Assembly: GCF_016405985.1 (NCBI RefSeq)
Contig: NZ_JAEFCF010000049.1
Location: 1-40,820 of the forward strand
Length of the DNA stretch: 40,820 nt
Reading direction: 5' to 3'
Source: Paracoccus sp. IB05
GTDB lineage: Bacteria; Pseudomonadota; Alphaproteobacteria; Rhodobacterales; Rhodobacteraceae
The position numbers and the translations under genes are program-made. Of this stretch, positions 14,897-23,312 are shown in pieces; the first letter of the stretch is position 1; the number at the start of each line of letters is the position of its first letter. Under the pieces are notes generated by a model. It was not told where the DNA came from. It searched no databases and saw nothing but the letters and a program-made list of their open reading frames with translations.

Positions 14897-16273
14897 ATGT
14901 CGAACCCCGAAAGCCTGACAGATCCCGCAGAAAGCAATGCCGGCCCTGCAAAGGGCCGCGATGCAGATGCGGTGAAGAAGCTCTTCATCAAGACTTACGG
15001 CTGTCAGATGAATGTCTATGACAGCGAGCGCATGGCCGAAGCCATGGGCGCGAAGGGCTATGTGCTGACGGATAAGGCGGATGACGCCGATATGGTGCTG
15101 CTCAACACCTGTCACATCCGCGAAAAGGCCTCGGAGAAGCTTTATTCCGATCTTGGCCGGCTGAAGCCGCTGAAACGCGACAAGCCGGACCTCAAGATCG
15201 GGGTGGCGGGCTGTGTGGCCCAGGCCGAAGGCGCAGAGATCCGCCGCCGCATGCCACTGGTGGATATCGTGGTCGGCCCGCAGGCCTATCACCGCCTGCC
15301 GGCGATGGTTGAGGCGGGCGGTGCCCAGGTTGATACCGATTTCCCGGTCGAGGATAAGTTCGAACACCTGCCGCAACGGAAGGGCTATCGCGGCCCGACG
15401 GCATTTCTGACGGTGCAGGAAGGCTGCGACAAGTTCTGCGCCTTTTGCGTGGTGCCCTATACCAGGGGCGCCGAAGTGTCGCGCCCGGCGGCGCGGCTGA
15501 TGCACGAGGCGCGCGAGCTGGTCGCCCGTGGGGTGCGCGAGATCACGCTGCTGGGTCAGAACGTCAATGGCTATCATGGCGAAGGGGAGGGGAAAGACTG
15601 GACCCTCGCCCGGCTGATCCGCGAGCTGGCCGAAATCGACGGGCTGGACCGCATCCGCTATACCACGAGCCACCCCAATGACATGGATGACGACCTGATC
15701 GCCTCGCATGGTGATGTGCCGCAGCTGATGCCTTATCTGCATCTGCCGGTGCAGTCCGGGTCGGACCGCATCCTGAAAGCGATGAACCGCAAACATACGC
15801 GCGACGAGTATTTCCGGCTGATCGACCGCATCCGCGCGGCGCGGCCCGATATTCTGATGACCTCGGATTTCATCGTGGGCTTCCCGGGCGAGACCGACCA
15901 GGATTTCGCCGATACGATGGATCTGGTGGCGCGGGTTGGCTATGGCGCGGCGTTTTCGTTCAAATATTCCGCGCGTCCCGGCACGCCTGCGGCGGAAAAG
16001 CCCGGCGTCGAGGCGGCGGTGGCGGATGCCAGGCTTCAGGCGCTGCAAAGGCTGATCCTCGATCAGCAGCACGCGGCTCAGGCGGCGATGGTCGGGCGCG
16101 AGATTTCTGTGCTCTATGAGAAACCCGGCCGGCTCGCGGGGCAGATGGTTGGCAAATCCGATCATCTGATGGCGGTGCATGTCACCGATCCGGAGGGGCG
16201 AATCGGAGATCTCGTCCGGGCGCGCGTGACGGCTGCGTCCTCTAACTCCCTTGCGGCGGAACGGCTTTTCTGA
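14897..16273 (+). CDS. miaB: tRNA-2-methylthio-N6-dimethylallyladenosine synthase MiaB
   Basis: 458 residues. The start at 14897 is set by AGGAGG six bases upstream; the frame is open further upstream but without a site. The N-terminal UPF0004 domain holds the auxiliary cluster cysteines C36 ([12 protein letters not shown]), C72 ([11 protein letters not shown]) and C106 (GVAGCVAQ). The radical-SAM triad is C177, C181, C184 ([17 protein letters not shown]). The TRAM domain closes the protein. MiaB adds a methylthio group to i6A37 in tRNAs reading UNN codons. It starts a plus-strand block of housekeeping genes (phoH, ybeY, corC, lnt) in the common order, interrupted here by two envelope protein genes. 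Confidence 0.97.
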   Translation: MSNPESLTDPAESNAGPAKGRDADAVKKLFIKTYGCQMNVYDSERMAEAMGAKGYVLTDKADDADMVLLNTCHIREKASEKLYSDLGRLKPLKRDKPDLKIGVAGCVAQAEGAEIRRRMPLVDIVVGPQAYHRLPAMVEAGGAQVDTDFPVEDKFEHLPQRKGYRGPTAFLTVQEGCDKFCAFCVVPYTRGAEVSRPAARLMHEARELVARGVREITLLGQNVNGYHGEGEGKDWTLARLIRELAEIDGLDRIRYTTSHPNDMDDDLIASHGDVPQLMPYLHLPVQSGSDRILKAMNRKHTRDEYFRLIDRIRAARPDILMTSDFIVGFPGETDQDFADTMDLVARVGYGAAFSFKYSARPGTPAAEKPGVEAAVADARLQALQRLILDQQHAAQAAMVGREISVLYEKPGRLAGQMVGKSDHLMAVHVTDPEGRIGDLVRARVTAASSNSLAAERLF

Positions 16274-16407
16274 CCCCCCCTGTGCCGGGGATCCACCACT
16301 GACCCTGGCCTGAAGACATCGCTTTCGGGTCTGAGAAGCCAAGTGCGAGAGCCACATCATCTTGTGTGCAACTGAAAGTTGAAGTCTACATAAATGAATT
16401 GCTTACG

Positions 16408-16423
16408 GTAAATTCTCCTTTAC
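16408..16423. promoter_or_regulatory. AT-rich upstream region of the OmpA-like gene with small palindrome
   Basis: The 16370-16430 stretch is AT-rich for this genome. It contains GTAAA-N6-TTTAC (16408-16423), a perfect 5-bp dyad that could be an operator or part of a promoter for the two envelope genes. No clear -35/-10 pair is visible. Confidence 0.25.
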
Positions 16424-16482
16424 TTGCGCGTGAGCGGGGGGCAAATCTGCGGCTGCTGCACAAGAGAACAGGGGGGCTGGCT

Positions 16483-17076
16483 GTGAATATGCTTTCACGC
16501 GCCGCGCGGATGATGGGCGCTCGAATGAGCCTGGGGGCGACCGCGCTGGCAATTGCGATTTCCGGGGGCAGTGCTGCCCTGTCGCAAAGCACGATTGATC
16601 GCACCGTGGTCACCGGCCAGATCGAATGGGGCGTCTGGGTCGATGACGATGGCTGTATGCACTGGTGGGCCGATGGCGGTCTCGAGGGCTATATGGTGCC
16701 GCGCCGCGATCCGAAAACCGGCAAGCCGGTCTGCCTGAAAAAGAACCTTTGCCTGAACGAGAACACCGATCAGCTTTTCGCGACCGACAGCGCGAAGCTC
16801 ACCAAAGCCGGGCGGCAAAGGCTGGCGAATTTCTTCACTTCGACCGATGCGTTTGGCTACGCGATCTACGGCCATACCGACAGCCGCGCCTCGGATGAAT
16901 ATAATATGAGCCTCTCGCAGCGTCGCGCCAAAGCGGTGGCGGATGTCGCCCGTTCGGTCGGCGCCTCGGTTGAACGCGAGATCGGTTTCGGCGAGCGCAA
17001 TCCGATCGCCGCCAACTCGACCGCTGCCGGCATGGCGAAGAATCGCCGCGTCGAAATCGTCTGCTATCGCTGGTAA
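16483..17076 (+). CDS. OmpA-family outer membrane/peptidoglycan-associated protein
   Basis: 197 residues from a GTG at 16483, six bases after GGGGGG; an ATG at 16489 is the alternative. A Sec signal (about 1-34, ending AALSQS) is followed by a short region WGVWVDDDGCMHWWADGGLE with GYMVPRRDP and GKPVC, then a complete OmpA-like C-terminal domain (about 85-197): NENTDQLFATDSAKLTKAGR, YGHTDSRASDEYNMSLSQRR and MAKNRRVEIVC. The Asp and Arg that bind diaminopimelate of peptidoglycan are present. There is no beta-barrel, so it is probably a periplasmic peptidoglycan-bound protein. It is 12 bases from a lipoprotein gene that shares its central motif. Confidence 0.88.
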   Translation: MNMLSRAARMMGARMSLGATALAIAISGGSAALSQSTIDRTVVTGQIEWGVWVDDDGCMHWWADGGLEGYMVPRRDPKTGKPVCLKKNLCLNENTDQLFATDSAKLTKAGRQRLANFFTSTDAFGYAIYGHTDSRASDEYNMSLSQRRAKAVADVARSVGASVEREIGFGERNPIAANSTAAGMAKNRRVEIVCYRW

Positions 17077-17088
17077 GGGGGCATGAGC

Positions 17089-17466
17089 ATGAGCGTGAAA
17101 CTTGTGACTGTGCTGCTCGGGGCTGGCCTCGTGGCCGGCTGCGCCGAGAGTTTTGAAGGCACCCGGCGCTATTATGGCCCGGATTCGGTCATCGCGACAG
17201 GTGTTGACAAGGGCCGCGACCGCGGCGTTTTGCAAAATGGCCGCGCCGCCATCGCCTATGATCCGGATGGCTGCCAGAACTGGATCATCGATGATGGGCT
17301 CGAAGGCTATTCGACGCCGCGATTTGACCCGGTCTCGGGCCTGCCGATCTGCAATGACAAATATCCTCCGGGTACGGTGCTGGGCGATTACCAGTCGGCC
17401 AATCCGGGTATCCAGGACCGTGTCCCGGGCCCGGGCCGCAAGACCGTGGTGCGCCGCACAAACTGA
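17089..17466 (+). CDS. Outer membrane lipoprotein sharing a motif with the upstream OmpA-like protein
   Basis: 125 residues. Two in-frame ATGs (17083, 17089) follow AAGGGGG; the second has normal spacing and is chosen. The lipobox is GLVAGC with the acylated Cys at residue 18, followed by Ala-Glu, which suggests outer membrane sorting. The mature part contains YDPDGCQNWIIDDGLEGYST, PRFDP and GLPIC, which lines up with the central motif of the OmpA-like protein upstream. The two genes are almost adjacent and followed by a terminator, so they form a two-gene operon. I know no function; a paired envelope role is inferred. Confidence 0.85.
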   Translation: MSVKLVTVLLGAGLVAGCAESFEGTRRYYGPDSVIATGVDKGRDRGVLQNGRAAIAYDPDGCQNWIIDDGLEGYSTPRFDPVSGLPICNDKYPPGTVLGDYQSANPGIQDRVPGPGRKTVVRRTN

Positions 17467-17492
17467 AATGCACAGTCAGAGCGCTGAGTTTG

Positions 17493-17524
17493 ACGGGCTG
17501 CGGGAGAACCTGCGGCCCGTTTTC
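17493..17524 (+). terminator. Terminator after the OmpA-like/lipoprotein pair
   Basis: ACGGGCTGCGGG (17493-17504), loop AGAA, CCTGCGGCCCGT (17509-17520) with two G-U pairs, then TTT. It lies 27 bases past the lipoprotein stop. Confidence 0.8.
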
Positions 17525-17688
17525 ACATCCGGGGCCTTCCCTCCGGCGCAGGGCGTCCCATATTGTACAGGTTGTCATCAAATTCTGATCTTCATCCGCA
17601 AGATCTGGTGGTGGCAATGAAAGGTCTTGCCAGATGCCGCGTTGAGGCGCAGCATCGTGATTAAGGCTCTTGCAGGAAGGAGGCCCAT

Positions 17689-18693
17689 TTGGGCATCAGC
17701 GCGCTGACCCCCCCGACCAGCCCCGAGGATATGGTGGAAACCGTCCTGGAATTTCCCGACAACCGGCTCCTGATCGGGCTTTGCGGTGAATATGACCGCA
17801 ACCTGGCCCAGGTCGAGCATCAGCTGGGGGTCCATGTGCTCAGGCGTGGCAATCGCCTGACGGTGGTCGGCGCTCCGGCCGCACGGGAGCAGGCAGCAGC
17901 CGTGCTGCGCGCGCTCTATGCCCGGCTAGAGGCCGGCCGCAGTGTTGAGGCGGGTGATGTCGATGGCGCGCTGCGCCTGTCGATCCCGGCGCAGCCGCGC
18001 GACGGCGAACAGATCGAACTCTTCTCGCCCGGGATGGAGCTGCGCACCCGTAAAAAGCCGATCGAGCCCCGCACCGAGGCGCAAAAAGCCTATGTGGCGA
18101 ACCTGTTCAAACATGAGCTGGGCTTTGGCATCGGGCCGGCAGGCACGGGAAAAACCTATCTCGCAGTCGCGGTCGGGGTGACAATGTTCATCTCCGGCGC
18201 GGTGGAAAAGATCGTGCTCTCGCGCCCTGCAGTCGAGGCCGGCGAGCGGCTTGGCTTCCTCCCCGGCGATATGAAGGAGAAGGTCGATCCCTATATGCAG
18301 CCGCTCTATGACGCGCTGAACGATTTCCTGCCGGCGCGCCAGGTCGAGAAGCTCTTCGCCGAGAAACGCATTGAGATCGCGCCACTGGCCTTCATGCGCG
18401 GGCGCACGCTTTCCAATGCTTTCGTGGTGCTGGACGAGGCGCAGAACGCCACCGCCATGCAGATGAAGATGTTCCTGACCCGGCTCGGGGAAGGCTCGCG
18501 TATGGTCGTCACCGGCGACCGCACCCAGGTCGACCTGCCTCGCGGCGTGACCTCGGGTCTTGCCGAGGCGGAGCGGATCCTGAAAGGGGTCAGGGGCGTC
18601 AGCTTCAACTATTTCAACTCGGCCGATGTCGTACGCCATCCGCTGGTCGCCCGGATCATCGAAGCCTGGGAAAAAGACGAAGCCACAGTCTGA
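17689..18693 (+). CDS. phoH: PhoH-family ATPase
   Basis: 334 residues starting at a TTG (17689), supported by AAGGAGG with five bases spacing and by no ATG or GTG nearby. The N-terminal KH-like part (about 20-80) is followed by the PhoH ATPase domain: Walker A GIGPAGTGKTYLAVA (147-161), SRPAVEAGERLGFLPGD and Walker B AFVVLDEAQNAT, then TGDRTQVDLPRG. PhoH-like proteins are cytoplasmic ATPases linked to RNA handling, and the phoH-ybeY pairing points to rRNA processing. Downstream come ybeY, corC and lnt in the conserved order, after a repeat-containing gap. Confidence 0.93.
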   Translation: MGISALTPPTSPEDMVETVLEFPDNRLLIGLCGEYDRNLAQVEHQLGVHVLRRGNRLTVVGAPAAREQAAAVLRALYARLEAGRSVEAGDVDGALRLSIPAQPRDGEQIELFSPGMELRTRKKPIEPRTEAQKAYVANLFKHELGFGIGPAGTGKTYLAVAVGVTMFISGAVEKIVLSRPAVEAGERLGFLPGDMKEKVDPYMQPLYDALNDFLPARQVEKLFAEKRIEIAPLAFMRGRTLSNAFVVLDEAQNATAMQMKMFLTRLGEGSRMVVTGDRTQVDLPRGVTSGLAEAERILKGVRGVSFNYFNSADVVRHPLVARIIEAWEKDEATV

Positions 18694-18710
18694 GCGCCGT
18701 CCAGAAGAAC

Positions 18711-18734
18711 TTCCCGGAGCTATGGCTCCGGGAA
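18711..18734 (+). terminator. Hairpin after phoH
   Basis: TTCCCGGAGC and GCTCCGGGAA form a perfect 10-bp stem with loop TATG, 17 bases after the phoH stop. No T-run follows, so it may be an mRNA-stabilising end or part of the following repeat. Confidence 0.55.
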
Positions 18735-18745
18735 TGCCTCCGGCG

Positions 18746-18846
18746 GGGATATTTAAGGACAGAAAATGGGCTCTGTTCTTGCTGACATTTTCTGTCCTTA
18801 AATATCCCGGGGGTGAGCGGCAAAGCCGCGAGGGGGCTGGCCCCCT
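18746..18846. repeat. Palindromic intergenic repeat, copy 1
   Basis: Perfect 23-base arms at 18746-18768 (GGGATATTTAAGGACAGAAA...) and 18786-18808 surround a 17-base loop. The right arm and the next six bases (18786-18814) are identical over 29 bases to 29312-29340. A second hairpin AGGGGGC-TG-GCCCCCT (18831-18846) followed by TGCTTTC also recurs near 29341-29358. A related inverted repeat lies at 24046-24099. All are just after gene ends. Confidence 0.85.
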
Positions 18847-18894
18847 TGCTTTCTTGCCTTGATTTGCGTGAAACACCGGGATAGCGCGGCTTTC

Positions 18895-19398
18895 ATGGAC
18901 TCAATCATTGATACTGTCTTCGAAGATGCGCGCTGGCTCGCTTTTGGGCTGGAGGGCATTGCTGAAACGGCTGCGGCCGCAGTTTTTACGCAGCTGGGCC
19001 TGTCCCCGACCGGCTTCCTGATCTCGCTGCTCGCCTGCGATGACCAAAGGATCGCCGCGCTCAATACCGAATTTCGCGGCAAGCCGGTGCCGACCAATGT
19101 GCTGTCCTGGCCCTCGGAAGAGCGCGCGGCGGAGGAGGCCGGCGGTATGCCCGACCTGCCGGAGCCGGGCGATGCCGAGGATCCCGAAGAGCTTGGTGAT
19201 ATTGCCATCGCTTACGAGACCTGCATGCGCGAGGCCACAGATCAGGGCAAGGATCCGCGCGAACATGTGACCCATCTGATGGTTCACGGGATTTTGCATC
19301 TTCTCGGCTATGATCATATTGATGACGCAGATGCGGCTCTGATGGAAAATCTCGAGACGCGGATACTTGCGGGTCTGGGCATTCCCGACCCATATTGA
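18895..19398 (+). CDS. ybeY: Endoribonuclease YbeY (16S rRNA maturation)
   Basis: 167 residues from the ATG at 18895 (MDSIIDTVFEDARW, matching the usual alphaproteobacterial N-terminus). The frame is open upstream with a GTG at 18868, but neither start has a strong ribosome site. The zinc site HGILHLLGYDH is intact (three His in HxxxHxxxxxH), and NVLSWP corresponds to the conserved TDVLSFP segment. YbeY is a metal-dependent single-strand endonuclease in 3' processing of 16S rRNA and ribosome quality control. It lies between phoH and corC as in most bacteria. Confidence 0.94.
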   Translation: MDSIIDTVFEDARWLAFGLEGIAETAAAAVFTQLGLSPTGFLISLLACDDQRIAALNTEFRGKPVPTNVLSWPSEERAAEEAGGMPDLPEPGDAEDPEELGDIAIAYETCMREATDQGKDPREHVTHLMVHGILHLLGYDHIDDADAALMENLETRILAGLGIPDPY

Positions 19399-19437
19399 AA
19401 CGCACCCACATAGCGGGTGGCTCTGGACAAAGGGACA

Positions 19438-20376
19438 ATGGGCAGTAGCAGCGACGGGCCGGTTACGGCGCAGGATGCGGCGGCATTAGCGGGAACAACG
19501 GTCCCGCAGGACAATGCGGGACAGGGGAATACACCGGCAGCACTGCCCGGTGGCGGGCAGAGCGGCCCCAGGGGCTTTTTCGGTCGCCTGATCTCGGCTT
19601 TCTCCGGCACTGATGCCGAGGGGGCTGCGCTGACCCAGGGCGAGCAGGCCTTTGCGCTGCTGGCCGAGGTCAGCGTCGATGACGTGGCCATTCCCAAGGC
19701 TGAGATCGTGGCGGTTGCGCTTGATACCGGGCTGGAGGATCTGGTCCATGTGTTCCGAAGCCACGGATTTTCACGCCTGCCAGTCTATGAGGAAAGCCTG
19801 GATCACCCGCTGGGGCTTGTGCTTCTGAAGGATGTAGCACTGCGTTTTGGCTTCGGCGCGACCGAGGCTTTCACCCTGAAAGACCTGCTGCGGCCGATCC
19901 TCTTTGCTCCGCCCTCGATGCCGGCGGCGGTTCTTTTGCAGAAGATGCAAAAGGAACGCGCACATATGGCGCTGGTGATCGACGAATATGGCGGCGTCGA
20001 TGGGCTGGCGACCTTTGAGGATCTGATCGAAGCGGTGATCGGCGAGGTCGAGGATGAGCATGACGAGGTCGCCGGGCTCCTGTGGAAAGAGGAAAGCCCG
20101 GGCGTCATCCTTGCGCAATCCACGGCAGAGCTTGAGGATCTGGAGGCTGCTTATGGCATCCGCCTGCGGGGTCTCGCGGAAGATGATGATATCGACACTC
20201 TGGGCGGGCTGGTGTTCCTGCGCACCGGTCATGTGCCGGTGAGGGGCGAGATGGTGGTGCTGGAAAACGGCGCCACGATCGAGGTGGTTGATGCCGATGT
20301 GCGCCGGATCAAACGGCTCAGGCTGCGGCTGCCACAGGCGGCGGGCGTTCCGGCGGGGATCGCGGCGGGAAACTGA
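19438..20376 (+). CDS. corC: CBS-domain protein, CorC/HlyC type
   Basis: 312 residues from the ATG at 19438 with AAAGGG four bases upstream. A disordered Ala/Gly/Pro-rich N-terminus (1-60) is followed by two CBS domains (about 85-205; HGFSRLPVYEESLDHPLGLV, ERAHMALVIDEYGGVDGLAT, TFEDLIEAVIGEVEDEHD) and a C-terminal CorC_HlyC domain (about 220-300; AYGIRLRGLAEDDDIDTLGG, GATIEVVDADVRRIKRLRL). There is no DUF21 membrane domain. It is linked to magnesium/cobalt efflux regulation in enterobacteria; the genetic link to lnt downstream (15 bases) is conserved. The exact function is uncertain. Confidence 0.9.
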   Translation: MGSSSDGPVTAQDAAALAGTTVPQDNAGQGNTPAALPGGGQSGPRGFFGRLISAFSGTDAEGAALTQGEQAFALLAEVSVDDVAIPKAEIVAVALDTGLEDLVHVFRSHGFSRLPVYEESLDHPLGLVLLKDVALRFGFGATEAFTLKDLLRPILFAPPSMPAAVLLQKMQKERAHMALVIDEYGGVDGLATFEDLIEAVIGEVEDEHDEVAGLLWKEESPGVILAQSTAELEDLEAAYGIRLRGLAEDDDIDTLGGLVFLRTGHVPVRGEMVVLENGATIEVVDADVRRIKRLRLRLPQAAGVPAGIAAGN

Positions 20377-20391
20377 ACAGGGACAGAATTC

Positions 20392-21915
20392 ATGCAGCCT
20401 CAGCGCAATCGCCTCTGGCATCAGAGGCTGCGTGATTTTGTCATCGGTGCTGTGGCGGCGCTGGGCCTTTCGCCTTTTGGCCTCTGGCCGCTGGCGCTGG
20501 TGGCACTGGCGCTGATCCTCAGGCGGGTGGGCGCGGCAAAGACCGGGCGCGAGGCCTTCTGGCGCGGGCTCTTTGCCGGGGCCGGCTGGTTCGGGCTTTC
20601 GCTCAACTGGATCGTGCAGCCGTTTTTCGTTGATCCCTGGCGGCATGGCTGGATGGCGCCTTTCGCGCTTTTGCTGATCGCCTTCGGTCTGGGGCTGTTC
20701 TGGGGCCTCGCCGGGCTGATCGCGCGCCGTGCGGGCGGGGGGGCAATGGCCTTCGCGCTGGCGCTTTCGCTGACGGAACTGGCGCGCGGTTTCGTCTTCA
20801 CCGGCTTTCCCTGGTCCTTGCCCGGTCATATCTGGCTCGATACCGCGCTGGTGCAGATGGGCGCGCTTGTCGGTGGCTATGGCATGACGGCGCTGACGCT
20901 GATCGCGCTGGCCGCACCATATTCTTATGGCTGGCGGCGGGGAGGCGCGGTTTCCACTGCCATTCTCGCGCTCGGGGTCGGCTGGTCGGGCTACCGGCTT
21001 TCCCTGTCCGAACCTGCGCCGCGCGACATGGTGATACGCATCGTGCAGCCCAATATCGCGCAGAACCTGAAATGGGACCCCGAAGAGGCGCGCAGCAATT
21101 TCACGCGGCTCTTGTCGATGACCGCCGGTGCCCGGGCGGATCTGGTGATCTGGCCCGAGACTTCGGTGCCCTATCTGGTGACTGAGGGCGATGGCGCTGC
21201 TCTGTCGATCGCGCAGGCCGGAGGCGAGGCGCTGGTCGTCGCCGGGTATCAGCGTGACGAAGGGGCTGCGGCCTGGAACACGCTGGGCGTCTTTGGCCCG
21301 GGCGGGCACATCACCCAGACCTTTGACAAGATCCATCTGGTGCCGTTCGGGGAATATATGCCGATGGGGGATCTGCTTTTTGACCGTTTCGGCATCCGCG
21401 CTTTTGCAAGCCAGGCCGGGGCGGGCTATTCGGCGGGGCTCGCGCGCAATCTGCTGGATTTTGGCGCCATGGGGGGGCGGGCGCTGCCGCTGATCTGCTA
21501 TGAGGCGATCTTCCCCGGCAATCTGGTCACGGATGAGCGCCCCGACTGGATCCTGCAGGCCACCAATGACGCCTGGTTCGGCACGCTGACCGGGCCGTAT
21601 CAGCATTTCGCCCAGACCCGGCTTCGCGCGATTGAACAGGGGCTGCCGCTGATCCGTGCCGCCAATACCGGGATCTCGGCGGTGGTCGATGCGCGGGGCT
21701 ATATCGCGACAGACCGCGAAGGCCGGCCGGCGCATCTTGGCCTCGGGCTGCAGGGGGTGATTGACGCGCAGCTGCCCGGCGCGATGGCGCCGCCGCCCTA
21801 TGCCAGGATCCTGCGCCGTGTCGGCGAGGGACCCTTGCTGGTTTTCCTGCTGCTTGGCCTTGTGGTTCGGGCACTTTCCGCCCGCCGCAGGGCTGCTGGC
21901 CGAACTGGCGCTTGA
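20392..21915 (+). CDS. lnt: Apolipoprotein N-acyltransferase
   Basis: 507 residues, normal for Lnt. The N-terminal half has about six membrane segments (for example 20-43, 60-72, 88-110, 117-135, 160-178, 187-203). The nitrilase-like periplasmic domain follows, with the catalytic triad E256 (IWPETSVPYL), K313 (FDKIHLVPFGEYMP) and C369 (LPLICYEAIFPG), and a final membrane anchor (about 480-497). Lnt adds the third acyl chain to the N-terminal Cys of lipoproteins. The ATG at 20392 has AGGGAC upstream. The following promoter and riboswitch of metK begin at its 3' end. Confidence 0.96.
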   Translation: MQPQRNRLWHQRLRDFVIGAVAALGLSPFGLWPLALVALALILRRVGAAKTGREAFWRGLFAGAGWFGLSLNWIVQPFFVDPWRHGWMAPFALLLIAFGLGLFWGLAGLIARRAGGGAMAFALALSLTELARGFVFTGFPWSLPGHIWLDTALVQMGALVGGYGMTALTLIALAAPYSYGWRRGGAVSTAILALGVGWSGYRLSLSEPAPRDMVIRIVQPNIAQNLKWDPEEARSNFTRLLSMTAGARADLVIWPETSVPYLVTEGDGAALSIAQAGGEALVVAGYQRDEGAAAWNTLGVFGPGGHITQTFDKIHLVPFGEYMPMGDLLFDRFGIRAFASQAGAGYSAGLARNLLDFGAMGGRALPLICYEAIFPGNLVTDERPDWILQATNDAWFGTLTGPYQHFAQTRLRAIEQGLPLIRAANTGISAVVDARGYIATDREGRPAHLGLGLQGVIDAQLPGAMAPPPYARILRRVGEGPLLVFLLLGLVVRALSARRRAAGRTGA

Positions 21916-21940
21916 TTGTTGGCCCTATGGGCGCTAAGCG
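21912..21940 (+). promoter_or_regulatory. Possible metK promoter
   Basis: TTGATT (21912-21917), 17 bases, TAAGCG (21935-21940). The implied start near 21947 is just ahead of the riboswitch. The -10 match is weak; the placement is the main support. Confidence 0.35.
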
Positions 21941-21951
21941 CAATGACACAC

Positions 21952-21998
21952 CGTCACAACGGCTTCCTGGCGTGACGCGGTCCTTTCCAACGGAGCAC
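21952..21998 (+). promoter_or_regulatory. SAM/SAH riboswitch controlling metK
   Basis: The core GTCACAACGGCTTCCTGGCG followed by TGAC (21953-21976) is the conserved hairpin of the SAM/SAH riboswitch class, and GGAGCA (21992-21997) is its 3' pseudoknot strand. Stem CGTCAC / GTGACG is 21952-21957 / 21972-21977. The GGAG of the pseudoknot is also the metK ribosome binding site (ATG at 22006), so ligand binding should hide it and lower translation when S-adenosylmethionine is plentiful. The class was described upstream of metK in Rhodobacterales, which agrees with the rest of the window. Confidence 0.93.
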
Positions 21999-22005
21999 TT
22001 CCCCA

Positions 22006-23172
22006 ATGAGCCGCAAGAACTATGTCTTCACCTCCGAATCCGTGTCGGAGGGGCATCCCGATAAGGTTTGCGACCGCGTCTCCGACGCCGTGCTGGACGC
22101 ATTCCTGACCGAGGAAGCCAATGCCCGCGTCGCCTGTGAAACCTTCGCAACAACGAATTGCGTGGTCGTGGGCGGCGAGGTCGGTCTGAGCGACAAGGCC
22201 GCGCTGACCTCCATGCTGGAGCGCGTCGAGACCATCGTGCGCGACTGTGTGAAAGATATCGGCTACGAGCAGGACGAGTTCCACTGGAACACGCTCAAAG
22301 TCACCAATCTGCTGCATCCGCAATCGGCCCATATCGCGCAGGGCGTTGATAAGGACGGGGCGGGCGACCAGGGCATCATGTTCGGCTATGCCTGTAAGGA
22401 AACGCCCGAGCTGATGCCGGCGCCGATCCAGTATTCTCATGCGATCCTGCGCCGCCTCGCGGAAGTGCGCAAATCCGGTGCCGAGCCGACGCTGCGCCCG
22501 GACGCGAAATCGCAGCTCTCGCTGCGCTACGAGGATGGCATGCCCGTCGAGGCGACCTCGATCGTGCTCTCGACCCAGCATTCCGATATCGCGCAAAGCT
22601 CGGATGATATCCGCGCCATCGTGGAACCCTATATCCGCGACGTGCTGCCCTCGGGCTGGATCACCGACAAGACCGTCTGGCACGTGAACCCGACCGGGTC
22701 TTTCGTGATCGGCGGGCCGGATGGCGATGCGGGTCTGACGGGGCGCAAGATCATCGTTGACACCTATGGCGGGGCCGCCCCGCATGGTGGCGGTGCGTTT
22801 TCCGGGAAAGACCCGACAAAGGTTGACCGTTCGGCCGCCTATGCCGCGCGTTACCTCGCGAAAAACATCGTCGCAGCCGGCCTTGCGGATCGCTGCACGG
22901 TGCAGGTCTCCTATGCCATCGGCGTGGCCGAGCCGCAGTCGATCTATGTCGATACCCATGGCACCGGCACGGTCCCTGACAGCGTGATCGAGCTTGCGAT
23001 CCCGAAAGTGCTGGATCTGACGCCGCGCGGTATCCGCACCCATCTGGGTCTGAACCGCCCGATCTATGCCCGCACCTCGGCCTATGGCCATTTCGGCCGC
23101 GCGCCGGAGGCGGATGGCGGTTTCTCCTGGGAGCGTGACGATCTCGTCGCCGCCCTCAAAGCCGCGGTCTGA
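22006..23172 (+). CDS. metK: S-adenosylmethionine synthetase
   Basis: 388 residues, full length. It makes S-adenosylmethionine from methionine and ATP in the cytoplasm. Visible motifs are [20 protein letters not shown] (11-30, ATP/Mg site with H17), [12 protein letters not shown] (118-129, methionine-loop signature) and the P-loop-like [19 protein letters not shown]. The start is fixed by the riboswitch-borne GGAG nine bases upstream. A terminator follows 26 bases after the stop, so metK is a single-gene unit under its own riboswitch. Confidence 0.98.
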   Translation: MSRKNYVFTSESVSEGHPDKVCDRVSDAVLDAFLTEEANARVACETFATTNCVVVGGEVGLSDKAALTSMLERVETIVRDCVKDIGYEQDEFHWNTLKVTNLLHPQSAHIAQGVDKDGAGDQGIMFGYACKETPELMPAPIQYSHAILRRLAEVRKSGAEPTLRPDAKSQLSLRYEDGMPVEATSIVLSTQHSDIAQSSDDIRAIVEPYIRDVLPSGWITDKTVWHVNPTGSFVIGGPDGDAGLTGRKIIVDTYGGAAPHGGGAFSGKDPTKVDRSAAYAARYLAKNIVAAGLADRCTVQVSYAIGVAEPQSIYVDTHGTGTVPDSVIELAIPKVLDLTPRGIRTHLGLNRPIYARTSAYGHFGRAPEADGGFSWERDDLVAALKAAV

Positions 23173-23198
23173 GGCCGGTCAGCCTGAAGATCTCTCAG

Positions 23199-23226
23199 AA
23201 GGGCGCCCATAGCGGCGCCCTTTTTC
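23199..23226 (+). terminator. Terminator of metK
   Basis: AAGGGCGCC (23199-23207), loop CATAGC, GGCGCCCTT (23214-23222), then TTT: a perfect 9-bp stem with a T-run. Confidence 0.93.
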
Positions 23227-23312
23227 ATGCATCCCGGCTGACCTACGCTTGACCCGGTGCCACGCGGCGCTTAGACGCCCGCCCTGACTGCACCTCGCCA
23301 AAGGCCCGCCCG

